Counted from the stretch's first letter, positions 9,245 to 18,478 are shown. The stretch is DNA of 64,000 nt from Rhizobium sp. 16-449-1b (GCF_017741935.1 NZ_JAGHMH010000006.1:62001-126000); one strand, 5' to 3'. Numbers and translations: made by a program. The notes: generated by a model not told the origin, from the letters alone.

Positions 9245-9573
9245 GACGTCTACCTCTGAATTTCGACCACAGGCTACCGCCGCGCGGCGTATGAAATCCA
9301 TTCGCGGGTCTTCGACGGGAAATAGAAATCTCATAAAGGTGGCGTCGGTTCATGCCGGACAGCGATCGCTAAATCGAATCCGAAATCATGGACTTGCGGC
9401 GCGTTTCGGACTCGACTTGCGAAGCACTTGAATCAGAATGACAAGGCTCGGGAGGAGATTGTGCAAGGGCATGTCGGGAGCGCCCCATGCCGTTCGTCCT
9501 TGCATCATAAGGCGGCGCAATGGCGCTGTGGAGCGTTCAAGGATAGGGCCGCTACCGGCACAGGGAGAGAGAT
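9245..9573. other. Divergent intergenic region upstream of doxX
   Basis: This 329-base region separates the minus-strand small membrane gene from doxX. It holds a 7-bp inverted repeat TCCGAAA/TTTCGGA (9379-9385 and 9404-9410) and a longer imperfect hairpin (9462-9504) described under findings. Open frames here have no convincing coding character. No promoter stands out. Confidence 0.5.
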
Positions 9574-9993
9574 ATGGGCAGGACAATCGCAATTCTGATC
9601 GCAAGGCTGATCTTCGCCGGCGTATTCATTATGGCGCTGAGCTTCAAGTTCATGGACATCTCGGCCACGGCCGGCTACATCGCCGCCGCCGGCTTTCCAT
9701 TCCCGCTCTTTCTTGCCTGGATCGCGGCCTTCTTCGAACTGGGGCTGGCGCTCGCTTTCCTGACCGGCATCTTCTTTTCACCCGCAGCCTTGCTGGCAGG
9801 TATCTATGTGATCTTCCTCGCCGTGGCATTCCACGGACCCGCGCGCTGGGCCGGCAATCAGGCGGAGTTCGGCTTCTTCATCGATCACTTCACCTTCCTG
9901 GCTGGTCTGCTCTTCGCAGCGGTCCACGGCCCAGGTGAGGCGCTAGTCGTCAAGACCGGCCATGCCCGCCGGCCGTCTGCCCTAGCGCAGTAG
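9574..9993 (+). CDS. DoxX family membrane protein
   Basis: A 139-residue four-helix membrane protein with the DoxX pattern: first helix LIARLIFAGVFIMALSFKF, then GFPFPLFLAWIAAFFELGLAL. The strong ribosome site CAGGGAGAGAGAT precedes the ATG. DoxX proteins are quinone-related inner-membrane proteins implicated in redox homeostasis; the substrate of this one is not evident. The 3' end overlaps the convergent TSUP exporter gene by 12 bases. Confidence 0.8.
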   Translation: MGRTIAILIARLIFAGVFIMALSFKFMDISATAGYIAAAGFPFPLFLAWIAAFFELGLALAFLTGIFFSPAALLAGIYVIFLAVAFHGPARWAGNQAEFGFFIDHFTFLAGLLFAAVHGPGEALVVKTGHARRPSALAQ

Positions 9994-10773
9994 GCCGTCG
10001 AGAGCGGGCATGCCGAGGAAGGCAGAGGCGCCGATCAGCCCGTAGCAGATGATCCGGAAGGTGCTTTCCTTGGCGAAGCCGAAAAGCTTGGAGCCGAGAT
10101 ACAGGCCGATCGTATAGCTCGGCAGGATGACCAGCGTTAGCGCGAAGACGGTATCGACGAACAGCCCACCAGCATAATAGCTGGCGACGCTGAAGCAGGT
10201 GGAGATCGCGAAATAGATGATGATGTTAGAGCGGACCTTGGTGAACTCGGTCTTTCCGCCCAGCCAATAGGCGACCACGGGCGGCCCGCCGAGTTGGGCC
10301 GCGCCACTGAACAATCCGGCCACCAGCCCGACCGCAGCACTCAGATAGGAATGCGGCTCGCCATGATAGCGCCAGCCCGAGACCAAGAGGGCAAGCAGCA
10401 GCAGCGCGATGACGGTGATCGACCAGCGCAAGAGCAGCGGGTCCATCAGCGTCAGCACGGCGGTTCCGGCGGGAACGCCGAGCATCGCACCGGCGGCCAT
10501 GGTGAACACCTCACGCCGGTTCGCACGCTTCCAGGCCGGCGGGATCATCCCCAGCGTCGCCAGCCCGTCGATGACGAGCAGCACCGGCGAGATCAGCTTT
10601 GGCCCGATGATAGCGCCGCCAAGCGGAATGAAGATCAGCGCCGCCCCGAAACCGGAAAAGCCGCGGGCGAGCCCGGCAATGCAGGCGATGGCGATCAGCG
10701 TATAAAGCCCATGATCCGGCAGCGCGGCGGAAAGCCACGCACCGATATCGGCCATGCTACCGGAAAACGACAT
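9982..10773 (-). CDS. TSUP/TauE-SafE family membrane transporter
   Basis: A 263-residue protein with about eight predicted membrane helices and the two half-repeats typical of the TauE/SafE (4-toluene sulfonate uptake permease) family: GLARGFSGFGAALIFIPLGG in the first half and GLFSGAAQLGGPPVVAYWL in the second. Such proteins export sulfite or other sulfur or organic anions. It lies 16 bases downstream of argC on the same strand, so it is probably co-transcribed, but no functional link with arginine synthesis is obvious. A second ATG six codons in is an alternative start. Confidence 0.85.
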   Translation of the reverse strand: MSFSGSMADIGAWLSAALPDHGLYTLIAIACIAGLARGFSGFGAALIFIPLGGAIIGPKLISPVLLVIDGLATLGMIPPAWKRANRREVFTMAAGAMLGVPAGTAVLTLMDPLLLRWSITVIALLLLALLVSGWRYHGEPHSYLSAAVGLVAGLFSGAAQLGGPPVVAYWLGGKTEFTKVRSNIIIYFAISTCFSVASYYAGGLFVDTVFALTLVILPSYTIGLYLGSKLFGFAKESTFRIICYGLIGASAFLGMPALDGLLR

Positions 10774-10789
10774 GAAGGCGCGGCCTCGC

Positions 10790-11722
10790 TCAGGAGGCCA
10801 GCATCAGGTCCATGTTCTGCACGGCGGCGCCCGAGGCACCCTTGCCGAGATTGTCGAGCAAGGCGACGAGATTGACCTGCGATCCACCCGGCGTGCCGAA
10901 GACGAAGAGCTTCATCGTGTCCTTGCCGGCGAGTTCGACGGCATCGACGCGTGCCATCTTGCTGCTGTCGGCGAGCGGAACGACCGTGACGATGTCCTGG
11001 CCGGCATAATGGGCGGTCAGCGCCGCGTGAATGCTCTCCAGCGTCGCGCCTGCGGCCAGCATGTCGAGATGCAGCGGAACCTGCACGATCATGCCCTGCG
11101 CGAACTTACCGACCGATGGCGCGAAGATCGGCGCGCGGTCGAGCAGGCCGTGGATCTTCATCTCGGGCACATGCTTGTGCGTCAGCGTGAGGCCATAGAG
11201 GAAGTGCGGTGCGCTGATCGCGTCGTCACGGCTCTGGTCTTCCATCTGCGCGATCATCTGCTTGCCGCCGCCGGTATAGCCGGATACCGCGTTGACGGTA
11301 ACAGGATAGCCGTCCGACAGAATGCCGGCAGCACGCAGCGGCCGCATCAGGCCGATCGCGCCTGTCGGATAGCAGCCCGGATTGGCGACGAAGCGTGCCG
11401 AACTGATCTTGCCGGCCTGCTCCTTGTCCATCTCGGCGAAGCCATAGGCCCAGGAGGGGTCGACGCGGTAGGCGGTCGAGGTGTCGATGACGCGAACATT
11501 GTTGTTGGCCGAGACCATCTGCACGGCTTCCTTCGACGCATCGTCGGGCAGGCAGAGGATGGCGATATCGGCGCTATTGAGCATATCCTCGCGGATCGCG
11601 GCATTGCGGCGCTCCGCTTCCGGAATGGACAGAAGCTCGACATCGCGGCGGCCGGCCATGCGCGTGCGGATCTGCAGGCCCGTCGTGCCGTGTTCGCCAT
11701 CGATGAAGATCTTCGGTGCCAT
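10790..11722 (-). CDS. argC: N-acetyl-gamma-glutamyl-phosphate reductase (short ArgC type)
   Basis: Third step of arginine synthesis: NADPH reduction of N-acetylglutamyl phosphate to the semialdehyde. The protein has a Rossmann start [16 protein letters not shown] and the catalytic cysteine in [14 protein letters not shown] (about residue 117). At 310 residues it is the compact ArgC type found in many alphaproteobacteria. A GTG four codons upstream (11734) is also possible; MAPKIF is the usual beginning of the family. It lies 63 bases after speB and 16 before the TSUP gene on the same strand. Confidence 0.95.
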   Translation of the reverse strand: MAPKIFIDGEHGTTGLQIRTRMAGRRDVELLSIPEAERRNAAIREDMLNSADIAILCLPDDASKEAVQMVSANNNVRVIDTSTAYRVDPSWAYGFAEMDKEQAGKISSARFVANPGCYPTGAIGLMRPLRAAGILSDGYPVTVNAVSGYTGGGKQMIAQMEDQSRDDAISAPHFLYGLTLTHKHVPEMKIHGLLDRAPIFAPSVGKFAQGMIVQVPLHLDMLAAGATLESIHAALTAHYAGQDIVTVVPLADSSKMARVDAVELAGKDTMKLFVFGTPGGSQVNLVALLDNLGKGASGAAVQNMDLMLAS

Positions 11723-11785
11723 TGTCTTGCTCACACTTTCAATAGGTTAGAAAGAAGTCCAGAATCATTTTGTAAGATGGATGAG

Positions 11786-12745
11786 TCAGCCGTGTGACGC
11801 TGTCGCGCGTCGTTCGGCATGCAGCCCCAGCATATACATTGCGACCGTCGCCCCCGCAATGGCGGTGATGTCGGCATGGTCGTAGGCGGGCGACACCTCG
11901 ACTACATCGGCGCCGCGGATATCGAGCTGGTGCAGCCGCTGCAGCACGGAGAGGATCTTGGCGCTGGACGGGCCGCCCGAAACCGGCGTGCCGGTGCCGG
12001 GCGCATAGGCGGGATCCAGGCAATCGATATCGAAGGTCAGATAGCTGGGCGCGCCCTTGGTGTGCGAGATGATCGTCGAGGCGATCTCGGCAGCACTCAT
12101 CTCCTCGACCTGATGGCCGTAAAGAATATTGATGCCGAAATCGTCAGGCGCATGCGTGCGGATGCCGATCTGGATCGAGCGATCGGGATCGATGATCCCA
12201 TCGCGGACCGCGCGTGCCACGAAGGAACCGTGGTCGATCCGCTTGCTGTCGTCGAACCACGTATCCTGATGCGCGTCGAACTGCACCAGTGCCAGCGGAC
12301 CGTGCTTGGCCGCATGCGCCTTGAGGATCGGCCATGTCACGTAATGGTCGCCGCCGAGCGTCAGCATGAAGGCGCCGGCATCGACGATCGTCTTCGCCTG
12401 CCGCTCGATTGCCGCTGGCGTCTCCTGGTGATTGCCGTAATCCAGCAGGCAATCGCCGTAGTCGATGACGGCCATCTCGGCGAAGAGATCGCGGTTGAAG
12501 GGATATTGCGGATCATTGTCGAAGATCGCCGAAGCCCGCCGGATCGCTTGCGGCCCGAAGCGCGTACCCGGCCGGTTGGAGGTCGCGGCATCGAAGGGGA
12601 CGCCCCAGACCACCACGTCCGCGCCGGTCAGATCCTTGGTGAAGCGCCGGCGCATGAAGGACAGCGCACCCGCAAACGTCGGGTCCGTTGCCGCCGAGGT
12701 GAGGCTCGTTGCCGTGAAAGCATGATCGATCGACTTGTTGGCCAA
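11786..12745 (-). CDS. speB: Agmatinase / ureohydrolase family protein
   Basis: A 319-residue manganese ureohydrolase. The metal ligands are all present: GGDH (His134), DAHQD (Asp157, His159, Asp161) and FDIDCLDP (Asp239, Asp241), followed by APGTGTPVSGG. The length and pattern fit agmatinase (agmatine to putrescine and urea), but guanidinobutyrase or other ureohydrolases have similar motifs, so the substrate is inferred. The start codon is TTG, chosen because AGAAGGAG lies about eight bases upstream and it gives a typical N-terminus. It precedes argC and follows rpsI, with a terminator between rpsI and speB. Confidence 0.88.
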   Translation of the reverse strand: MANKSIDHAFTATSLTSAATDPTFAGALSFMRRRFTKDLTGADVVVWGVPFDAATSNRPGTRFGPQAIRRASAIFDNDPQYPFNRDLFAEMAVIDYGDCLLDYGNHQETPAAIERQAKTIVDAGAFMLTLGGDHYVTWPILKAHAAKHGPLALVQFDAHQDTWFDDSKRIDHGSFVARAVRDGIIDPDRSIQIGIRTHAPDDFGINILYGHQVEEMSAAEIASTIISHTKGAPSYLTFDIDCLDPAYAPGTGTPVSGGPSSAKILSVLQRLHQLDIRGADVVEVSPAYDHADITAIAGATVAMYMLGLHAERRATASHG

Positions 12746-12813
12746 GTGAATACTCCTTCTCTCCTGTTCGAAGAGGTATGCGATTTGAATATCGATTCAA
12801 CAATTGCCAAAAC

Positions 12814-12842
12814 GAAAAAAGGCCGGGTTTGCACCCGACCTT
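12814..12842 (-). terminator. Rho-independent terminator of rplM-rpsI
   Basis: Read on the minus strand, AGGTCGGGT and ACCCGGCCT form a nine-bp stem with a GCAA loop, followed by TTTTTTCG. It lies 24 bases after the rpsI stop and separates the ribosomal operon from speB. Confidence 0.88.
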
Positions 12843-12866
12843 TCCACATTCCGAAGTCCGAAGCGA

Positions 12867-13334
12867 TTAACGCTTGGAGAACTGGAACGAACGGCGGGCC
12901 TTGGCCTTACCGTACTTCTTACGCTCGACGACGCGGCTGTCGCGGGTCAGGAAGCCACCCTTCTTCAGGACCGAGCGCAGGCCCGGTTCGAAGTAGGTGA
13001 GAGCCTTGGAGACGCCGTGACGAACGGCACCGGCCTGGCCGGAAAGACCGCCGCCGGCAACCGTTGCGATGATGTCGAACTGGCCGTCACGGGCAGCAGC
13101 GACGATCGGCTGACGCAGAATCATCTGCAGAACCGGACGTGCGAAGTATTCCGTGAATTCCTTGCCGTTGATGACGATCTTGCCGGAACCCGGCTTGACC
13201 CATACACGAGCAACAGCGTTCTTGCGCTTGCCGGTCGCGTAGGAGCGGCCAAGCGAATCGACCTTACGGACGTGTGCCGGAGCCGAAGCTTCGGTAGCCG
13301 TGCCGAGATCCTTCAGGGAGGAGAGGTCAGCCAT
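12867..13334 (-). CDS. rpsI: 30S ribosomal protein S9
   Basis: A 155-residue S9 with the conserved [17 protein letters not shown] region, the [14 protein letters not shown] segment and the basic C-terminus ending [11 protein letters not shown], whose terminal Lys-Arg contacts P-site tRNA. The N-terminus is longer than in enterobacteria by about 25 residues, as is usual in alphaproteobacteria. It follows rplM with a two-base gap, the standard rplM-rpsI order. Confidence 0.98.
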   Translation of the reverse strand: MADLSSLKDLGTATEASAPAHVRKVDSLGRSYATGKRKNAVARVWVKPGSGKIVINGKEFTEYFARPVLQMILRQPIVAAARDGQFDIIATVAGGGLSGQAGAVRHGVSKALTYFEPGLRSVLKKGGFLTRDSRVVERKKYGKAKARRSFQFSKR

Positions 13335-13336
13335 TC

Positions 13337-13801
13337 TTAGGCGCTCCTTACGTTCTTCTTGTTCAGCGAGGCGACGTCGAGAGCGACAGGCTGCTGAGCT
13401 TCATGAGGATGGTTGGAACCAGCGTAAACGCGCAGGTTCTTCATCTGGCGACGACCGAGCGGGCCACGCGGAACCATGCGCTCGACTGCCTTTTCAAGAA
13501 CGCGCTCCGGGAAGCGGCCTTCCATGATCTGGCGAGCGGTACGCTCCTTGATGCCGCCGGCGAAACCCGTGTGCCAGTAGTAAACCTTGTCGGAATACTT
13601 CTTGCCGGTGAATACGACCTTGTCGGCATTGATGACGATGACATTGTCGCCGTCGTCAACGTGAGGAGTGAAGGTAGCCTTGTGCTTGCCGCGCAGACGC
13701 ATGGCGATAACAGAAGCGAGACGACCAACGACAAGCCCTTCGGCGTCGATGATGACCCACTTCTTCTCTACCTCTGCAGGCTTCTGGGAGAAGGTTGCCA
13801 T
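13337..13801 (-). CDS. rplM: 50S ribosomal protein L13
   Basis: A 154-residue L13 beginning [15 protein letters not shown]. The core [16 protein letters not shown], the [21 protein letters not shown] region and the [10 protein letters not shown] motif identify it. The frame is open further upstream, but the ATG at 13801 gives the usual length. It is the first gene of rplM-rpsI and is preceded by a good promoter and a hairpin-containing leader of about 115 nt. Confidence 0.98.
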   Translation of the reverse strand: MATFSQKPAEVEKKWVIIDAEGLVVGRLASVIAMRLRGKHKATFTPHVDDGDNVIVINADKVVFTGKKYSDKVYYWHTGFAGGIKERTARQIMEGRFPERVLEKAVERMVPRGPLGRRQMKNLRVYAGSNHPHEAQQPVALDVASLNKKNVRSA

Positions 13802-13883
13802 AGTAGTTACTCTCTTTTGATCCCTTGGCCCGAAGGCGAAAGGGCGTTTCTTGTTGCTTGATTTGGAAGCCCTGGGGCGCACC

Positions 13884-13910
13884 AAAAAGAAAGCAGCCGG
13901 GAAAGGCTGC
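13884..13910 (-). promoter_or_regulatory. Terminator-like hairpin in the rplM leader
   Basis: On the minus strand, GCAGCC and GGCTGC form a six-bp stem around TTTCCC, followed by TTTCTTTTT. It starts only a few bases after the predicted transcription start and about 85 bases before the rplM start codon. It could work as an attenuator; sequence alone cannot show this. Confidence 0.5.
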
Positions 13911-13922
13911 GTTCTGGCGGTG

Positions 13923-13951
13923 TGTATAGAGGTTGAGGTCGGCAGCGTCAA
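13923..13951 (-). promoter_or_regulatory. Promoter of rplM-rpsI
   Basis: On the minus strand TTGACG (13951-13946) and TATACA (13928-13923) are separated by exactly 17 bases, close to the housekeeping consensus. A start near 13916 is expected. The rest of the 340-base divergent gap (13802-14141) shows only the leader hairpin and the ribosome site of the downstream plus-strand gene. Confidence 0.7.
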
Positions 13952-14141
13952 CATTGTCGCGGGTCGCAGTCGTAAAAACAAATCAATGAAATCAATGCTT
14001 TAATTATGTGGTATTTTGATACCTCAATTTTCAGCGGCTCGATGGCAGCGCTTTGGCGCCAAAGGCATCGCTTCTCCTCGAAATGACTGGCCTTTTGTGG
14101 CAGGACTGATAGCACGAAATCGACATGCAGGGAGTTTCACT

Positions 14142-14972
14142 ATGGCCGAAGTTCTATCGTTCCGCACCGACGCCAGCAAAGCCAGCGGTTCGCTCGTGCT
14201 GCGCCAGCTTTCCGATGGCGTGCTGCGGCTGACCCTGAACAATCCTCCCGCCAATCACCTGTCGCTCGCCATGATGGAGACGCTGATGGGCGAGTTGCAG
14301 AATGCGTCCGAGGACGACGACGTGCGTGTCGTGATCATCGCATCGACCGGCGATGTCTTCTCGGCCGGCCACGATCTCAAGGAGTTGACCGAGCATCGCG
14401 CCGATGCCGATGATGGGGAGGCCTTCTTCGAGGAGACCTTCGCGCTCGCGGCCGATCTGATGCTGGAGATCACCAAGCTGCCGAAGCCGGTCATCGCCGA
14501 GATCGACGGCCTTGCGACCGCCGCCGGGTGCCAGCTCGTCGCTTCCTGCGATCTCGCGATCTGCACCGATACCGCGACCTTCTGCACGCCTGGCGTCAAT
14601 ATCGGGCTCTTCTGCGCGACGCCGATGGTGGCGCTGACGCGCTCCGCCCATCGCAAGCAGGCGATGGAGATGCTTTTGACCGGCGAAACGATCGACGCGT
14701 CCACCGCCAAGGATTTCGGCCTGGTCAACCGCATCGTGCCGAAACAATATCTGCAGCAGGTCGTCACCAAATACGCGTCGGTGATCGCAAGCAAATCGCC
14801 CATGGCGCTCCAGATCGGCAAGGAAGCCTTCTATCGCCAGGTCGAAATGCCGATCGAGGAGGCCTATGGCTATGCCGCCGAAGTCATGGTGGACAGCATG
14901 ATGACGGAGGATGCGGAAGAGGGGATCGGGGCATTCCTTGAAAATAGGATGCCGGATTGGACGCGGGACTGA
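14142..14972 (+). CDS. Enoyl-CoA hydratase/isomerase family protein without the usual catalytic glutamates
   Basis: A 276-residue crotonase-fold protein. FSAGHDLKEL supplies the first oxyanion-hole peptide and TAAGCQLVASCDLAI the second, and the acyl-CoA binding region is recognisable. The two glutamates that activate water in mitochondrial enoyl-CoA hydratase (Glu144, Glu164) are Gln131 and Gly151 here, so it may catalyse another crotonase reaction (isomerisation, hydrolysis, decarboxylation) or act differently. It resembles the ECHDC3-like subgroup by memory. The start at 14142 is preceded by CAGGGAG; the longer frame from 14016 lacks a ribosome site. No operon partner: the next gene is convergent. 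Confidence 0.85.
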   Translation: MAEVLSFRTDASKASGSLVLRQLSDGVLRLTLNNPPANHLSLAMMETLMGELQNASEDDDVRVVIIASTGDVFSAGHDLKELTEHRADADDGEAFFEETFALAADLMLEITKLPKPVIAEIDGLATAAGCQLVASCDLAICTDTATFCTPGVNIGLFCATPMVALTRSAHRKQAMEMLLTGETIDASTAKDFGLVNRIVPKQYLQQVVTKYASVIASKSPMALQIGKEAFYRQVEMPIEEAYGYAAEVMVDSMMTEDAEEGIGAFLENRMPDWTRD

Positions 14973-14994
14973 ACCCCGCGGAGCTCGGAGCCTT

Positions 14995-15831
14995 TTACGC
15001 CAGCTTCAGCAATAGTCCGCCGAGCGCGATGATCGCGCCGGCGAGATAGCGCCAAGGGCTTGCTTTCTCCTTCAGGAATATGACGGAGATGATGAGCGCG
15101 AAGAGGATAGATGTTTCGCGCAGCGCGGCAACGGTGGCGACAGGCGCCTTGGTCATGGCCCAGAGCGCCAGCCCATAGGATGCGATCGATCCGGTGCCGC
15201 CGATCAGGCCACGCCACCAGTTCACCTTCACATGCATCGCAACCGCATAGGCGCCGCGCCGCGAAATCGCCCAGCTGAGCAGCAGCACCGGCGGCAACAG
15301 CGACATCCACAGCGTATAAGAGATCGCATTGCCCGATATCCGCGCCCCGATGCCGTCGACATAGGTGTAGGTGGCGATGACCACGGCATTGGCGAGCGCC
15401 AGACGAATGGCGTGGCCGCTGCCGCGCTTGGCCTCGAAGGCGAGCGTCAGGATGCCGGCGCAGATCGTGATCGTGCCGATCAGCGCGCCGCCCGACAGGC
15501 TCTCGCCAAGAACAAAGCCGCTCGTCGCCGCCACCAAGAGCGGCGCGCACCCGCGCATCAGCGGATAGACGAGGCCGATGTCGCCGGCTCGATAGGCGCC
15601 TGCGACCAGCTGGAAATAGGCGAACTGCAAAATCGCCGAGGCGACGATATAGGGTAGGGCCTCGACAGCGGGAAACGGCAGGAACGGCAGAAAAGGCAAG
15701 GCCGCGATCGCGCCACCCGCCGAGATCAGGCTGGCGTCCAGCGCCTTGTCGGTCCCGGCCTTGATCAAGGCATTCCAGGTCGCGTGAAGAAGCGCGCCGA
15801 ACAGGACCAGCAGGATGACGGTGAGGGACAA
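14995..15831 (-). CDS. EamA/DMT family transporter
   Basis: A 278-residue protein with about ten hydrophobic helices and two EamA repeats (first half up to about residue 130, second from about 145, ending FLKEKASPWRYLAGAIIALGG). The motif of the short hydrophilic turn before the last helix, LKEK, is typical of the drug/metabolite transporter superfamily. The substrate is unknown. It is convergent with the crotonase-fold gene (22-base gap) and stands alone. Confidence 0.85.
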   Translation of the reverse strand: MSLTVILLVLFGALLHATWNALIKAGTDKALDASLISAGGAIAALPFLPFLPFPAVEALPYIVASAILQFAYFQLVAGAYRAGDIGLVYPLMRGCAPLLVAATSGFVLGESLSGGALIGTITICAGILTLAFEAKRGSGHAIRLALANAVVIATYTYVDGIGARISGNAISYTLWMSLLPPVLLLSWAISRRGAYAVAMHVKVNWWRGLIGGTGSIASYGLALWAMTKAPVATVAALRETSILFALIISVIFLKEKASPWRYLAGAIIALGGLLLKLA

Positions 15832-16233
15832 AAGAACTACCTGATGGTGTGGCGAAAAGACGGGACAAAGCTTGTTACGCCGTCATCAGCAAAATGCAAC
15901 AGCGGCCATTGAAATGAAGCTATGCAGTGCTATCTTTGCTTAATCGATTATGCAACCTTCGGACGATCATATCGCCAAGCGGCCGTTGCGACACGTACGC
16001 CAGAAGTTTCAAACATTTTTTCCTCATTCAACTATGAGGTGTTTCTAAAATGGCCATGAACAGATGGGGACATAAGCGGGATATACAGTGAACACCGGGC
16101 GTGACGGGTGCATTAACCCGGATGGGTGATGTAAATAGATCACAAAAAGCCACGCAAGAGCGAGACCGGCCTGTCAAAATTGGTGGGTTTTATGCCCGTC
16201 TGATGGGCAGCCGCTCAACCGGAATTTCAGGTC
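15832..16233. other. 402-base gap without a recognisable gene
   Basis: Relatively A/T-rich compared with its surroundings. It contains an 18-base inverted repeat GTGAT-N8-ATCAC (16126-16143) and a short GCCC-N7-GGGC hairpin after a T-run near 16189-16209. It should hold the EamA gene promoter (minus strand), but I cannot pick one. No open frame with a ribosome site was seen. Confidence 0.4.
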
Positions 16234-16563
16234 TCAGAGCGAATTATCCGGAATGAATAGCATCCCGTCCAGGTTGTCGATATTCTGGCAATTCAGAACC
16301 CGGCATTTCGGGTTGTCTTTGGTCGGAATGGTGGTCCACTCGGCATATTCGTTGGCGTCGCACATCCGGCTGTTGCGCACATATCTGTCGTAGAGCGTCA
16401 TGCCCCGAACGCGGGTAGAGGGGTAGCGCAAGATGACCGCTCCCTCGTTATGGATCGCGGCGCGCGCCCGGTCGCAGCTGATCGTCTGTGAATTATAGCG
16501 CGATATCGCGAGCGCCGGCGTGGCAGCGAGCAGCGCGGCGGTAAACACAAGCAGTTTTCTCAC
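16234..16563 (-). CDS. Small secreted protein of unknown function, 109 residues
   Basis: The frame begins with GTG, eight bases after a strong GGAGGAGA. Residues 1-19 form a Sec signal peptide ending ALA. The mature part has four cysteines (about 29, 69, 92 and 97 by reading), CDRARAAIHNEGAVILRYPS and CRVLNCQNIDNLDG, a pattern of a small disulfide-bonded periplasmic protein. I recognise similar unannotated proteins in rhizobia but no function. It stands alone, divergent from the CoA-binding protein gene with about 85 bases between. Confidence 0.75.
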   Translation of the reverse strand: MRKLLVFTAALLAATPALAISRYNSQTISCDRARAAIHNEGAVILRYPSTRVRGMTLYDRYVRNSRMCDANEYAEWTTIPTKDNPKCRVLNCQNIDNLDGMLFIPDNSL

Positions 16564-16647
16564 AGCAATCTCCTCCTTCGGCGTCCGGCATACCTATTAT
16601 ATATAGGACGCGCTTTAGCGCTGTCATTGAGTTGGAGACAAGGCAAG

Positions 16648-17076
16648 ATGGATCACGATCACTATAGCGACGAATACATCCTCGATATCCTCCGGTCGGT
16701 AAAGACGATAGCGCTCACAGGCGCGTCGCCCAATCCCGCAAGGCCGAGCAATGGCGTCATGGGCTATCTTCTGTCGCGTGGTTACGAGGTCGTGCCCGTC
16801 AATCCCGGCCAGGTCGGCAAGCGCATCCAGGGGCGGGAGGTCTTCGGCCACCTCGCTGACGTGCCTGTTGCGGTCGACATGATCGATGTCTTCCGGGCCT
16901 CCAACTATCTGGGGGAGGTAGTGGACGAGGCGCTGGCGATGAACCCGCGACCGAAAGTGATCTGGGCGCAGCTCGGCGTCCGTGACGATGCCGCTGCCGC
17001 CAAAGCCGAGGCGGCCGGTATCAAAGTGGTCATGGACCGCTGCCCGGCAATCGAGTACCCACGCCTCATCGGCTGA
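16648..17076 (+). CDS. CoA-binding protein (YccU-like Rossmann domain)
   Basis: A 142-residue single-domain protein of the CoA_binding/succinyl-CoA-synthetase alpha N-domain fold: VKTIALTGASPNPARPSNGVM gives the nucleotide loop, then YEVVPVNPGQVGKRIQGREV and VIWAQLGVRDD. The family binds CoA or related nucleotides; its cellular role is not established. The ATG at 16648 has GGAGA about ten bases upstream; a TTG at 16627 is in frame but less likely. metY follows after 112 bases on the same strand. Confidence 0.85.
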   Translation: MDHDHYSDEYILDILRSVKTIALTGASPNPARPSNGVMGYLLSRGYEVVPVNPGQVGKRIQGREVFGHLADVPVAVDMIDVFRASNYLGEVVDEALAMNPRPKVIWAQLGVRDDAAAAKAEAAGIKVVMDRCPAIEYPRLIG

Positions 17077-17188
17077 GAAGGGCAAATTTTTCGCCAAACG
17101 CGTTTCGGTTGAAATGGATGGCGATTAACTTTTGCCGATCGTCCGCTATGCTCGCCGCCATAATGTCAAATCAGAACGGGAGGACTTC

Positions 17189-18472
17189 ATGACCGCGAAT
17201 GATCCGGGTTTCAATACGTTGGCCGTGCATGCGGGCGCAAAGCCCGATCCGGCGACCGGCGCCCGTGCCACGCCGATCTACCAGACGACGGCTTACGTCT
17301 TCAACGATGCCGATCATGCGGCGGCACTCTTCGGCCTGCAGGAATTTGGCAATATCTACACCCGCATCATGAACCCCACCCAGGCTGTGCTCGAGGAGCG
17401 TGTAGCAGCCCTTGAGGGCGGCACGGCGGCACTCGCCGTCGCCTCCGGTCATGCCGCGCAGATGATCGTCTTCCACACGCTGCTGCGCCCGGGCGAAAAC
17501 TTCGTCGCCGCCAAGCGGCTCTATGGCGGCTCCATCAACCAGTTCGGCCACGCCTTCGATAATTTCGGCTGGCAGGTGCGCTGGGGTGATCCCGCCGATC
17601 CCAAGAGCTTCGAAAGCCAGATCGACGAGAACACCCGGGCGATCTTCATCGAAAGCCTCGCCAATCCCGGCGGCACCTTCGTCGATATCGCGGCAATCGC
17701 CGATGTCGCCCACAAGCACGGCCTGCCGCTGATCGTCGACAACACGATGGCCAGCCCCTATCTGATCCGTCCGATCGAACACGGCGCCGATATCGTCGTG
17801 CATTCGCTGACCAAGTTCCTCGGCGGCCACGGCAATTCCATGGGCGGCATCATCGTTGATGGCGGCACCTTCGACTGGTCGAAGTCGGGCAACTACCCGA
17901 TGCTCTCGAGCCCGCGACCGGAATATAACGGCGTGGTCCTGCATTCGACCTTCGGCAACTTCGCCTTCGCCATCGCCTGCCGCGTGCTCGGCCTGCGCGA
18001 CCTCGGCCCGGCCATCTCGCCCTTCAATGCCTTCCTGATCCTCACAGGCATCGAGACACTGCCGCTGCGCATGCAGCGCCACAGCGAAAACGCCGCGACG
18101 GTCGCCAAGTGGCTGAAAGCACACAGCAAGATCGCCTGGGTCAACTATGCCGGCCTTGAAGACGATCCGAACCATGCGTTGCAGCAGCGCTATTCGCCAA
18201 AGGGGGCGGGCTCCGTCTTCACCTTCGGCGTCAAGGGCGGCTACGAAGCCGGCAAGTCGCTGGTCGAAGGCCTTCAGCTCTTCTCGCACCTCGCAAACAT
18301 CGGCGACACCCGCTCGCTGGTCATCCACCCGGCCTCGACGACCCACCGCCAGCTGACCGACGAGCAAAAAACCGCTGCCGGCGCCGGCCCGGATGTCGTT
18401 CGCCTCTCGATCGGCATCGAGGACGTCAAGGACATCATCGCCGATCTCGAACAGTCGCTGGCGAAGGTGTAA
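17189..18472 (+). CDS. metY: O-acetylhomoserine sulfhydrylase/aminocarboxypropyltransferase
   Basis: A 427-residue PLP enzyme of the Cys/Met metabolism family. It converts O-acetylhomoserine and sulfide (or methanethiol) to homocysteine (or methionine). The N-terminal [27 protein letters not shown] and [13 protein letters not shown] segments, and Lys209 in [16 protein letters not shown] (the PLP Schiff-base lysine), match MetY rather than MetB/MetC in both length and motif. GGGAGGA directly before the ATG supports the start. The upstream 112 bases contain no SAM-II riboswitch that I can recognise. The cupin gene follows six bases later. Confidence 0.93.
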   Translation: MTANDPGFNTLAVHAGAKPDPATGARATPIYQTTAYVFNDADHAAALFGLQEFGNIYTRIMNPTQAVLEERVAALEGGTAALAVASGHAAQMIVFHTLLRPGENFVAAKRLYGGSINQFGHAFDNFGWQVRWGDPADPKSFESQIDENTRAIFIESLANPGGTFVDIAAIADVAHKHGLPLIVDNTMASPYLIRPIEHGADIVVHSLTKFLGGHGNSMGGIIVDGGTFDWSKSGNYPMLSSPRPEYNGVVLHSTFGNFAFAIACRVLGLRDLGPAISPFNAFLILTGIETLPLRMQRHSENAATVAKWLKAHSKIAWVNYAGLEDDPNHALQQRYSPKGAGSVFTFGVKGGYEAGKSLVEGLQLFSHLANIGDTRSLVIHPASTTHRQLTDEQKTAAGAGPDVVRLSIGIEDVKDIIADLEQSLAKV

Positions 18473-18478
18473 GGCGCA

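Noticed and set aside
15871..16080. Possible small RNA in the gap after the EamA gene
   Set aside because: No promoter-terminator pair could be matched, so only the palindrome is reported.
17077..17188. SAM-II riboswitch before metY
   Set aside because: Expected in alphaproteobacteria but the conserved blocks, including a GCTAAAAAGG-like segment near the ribosome site, are not present.
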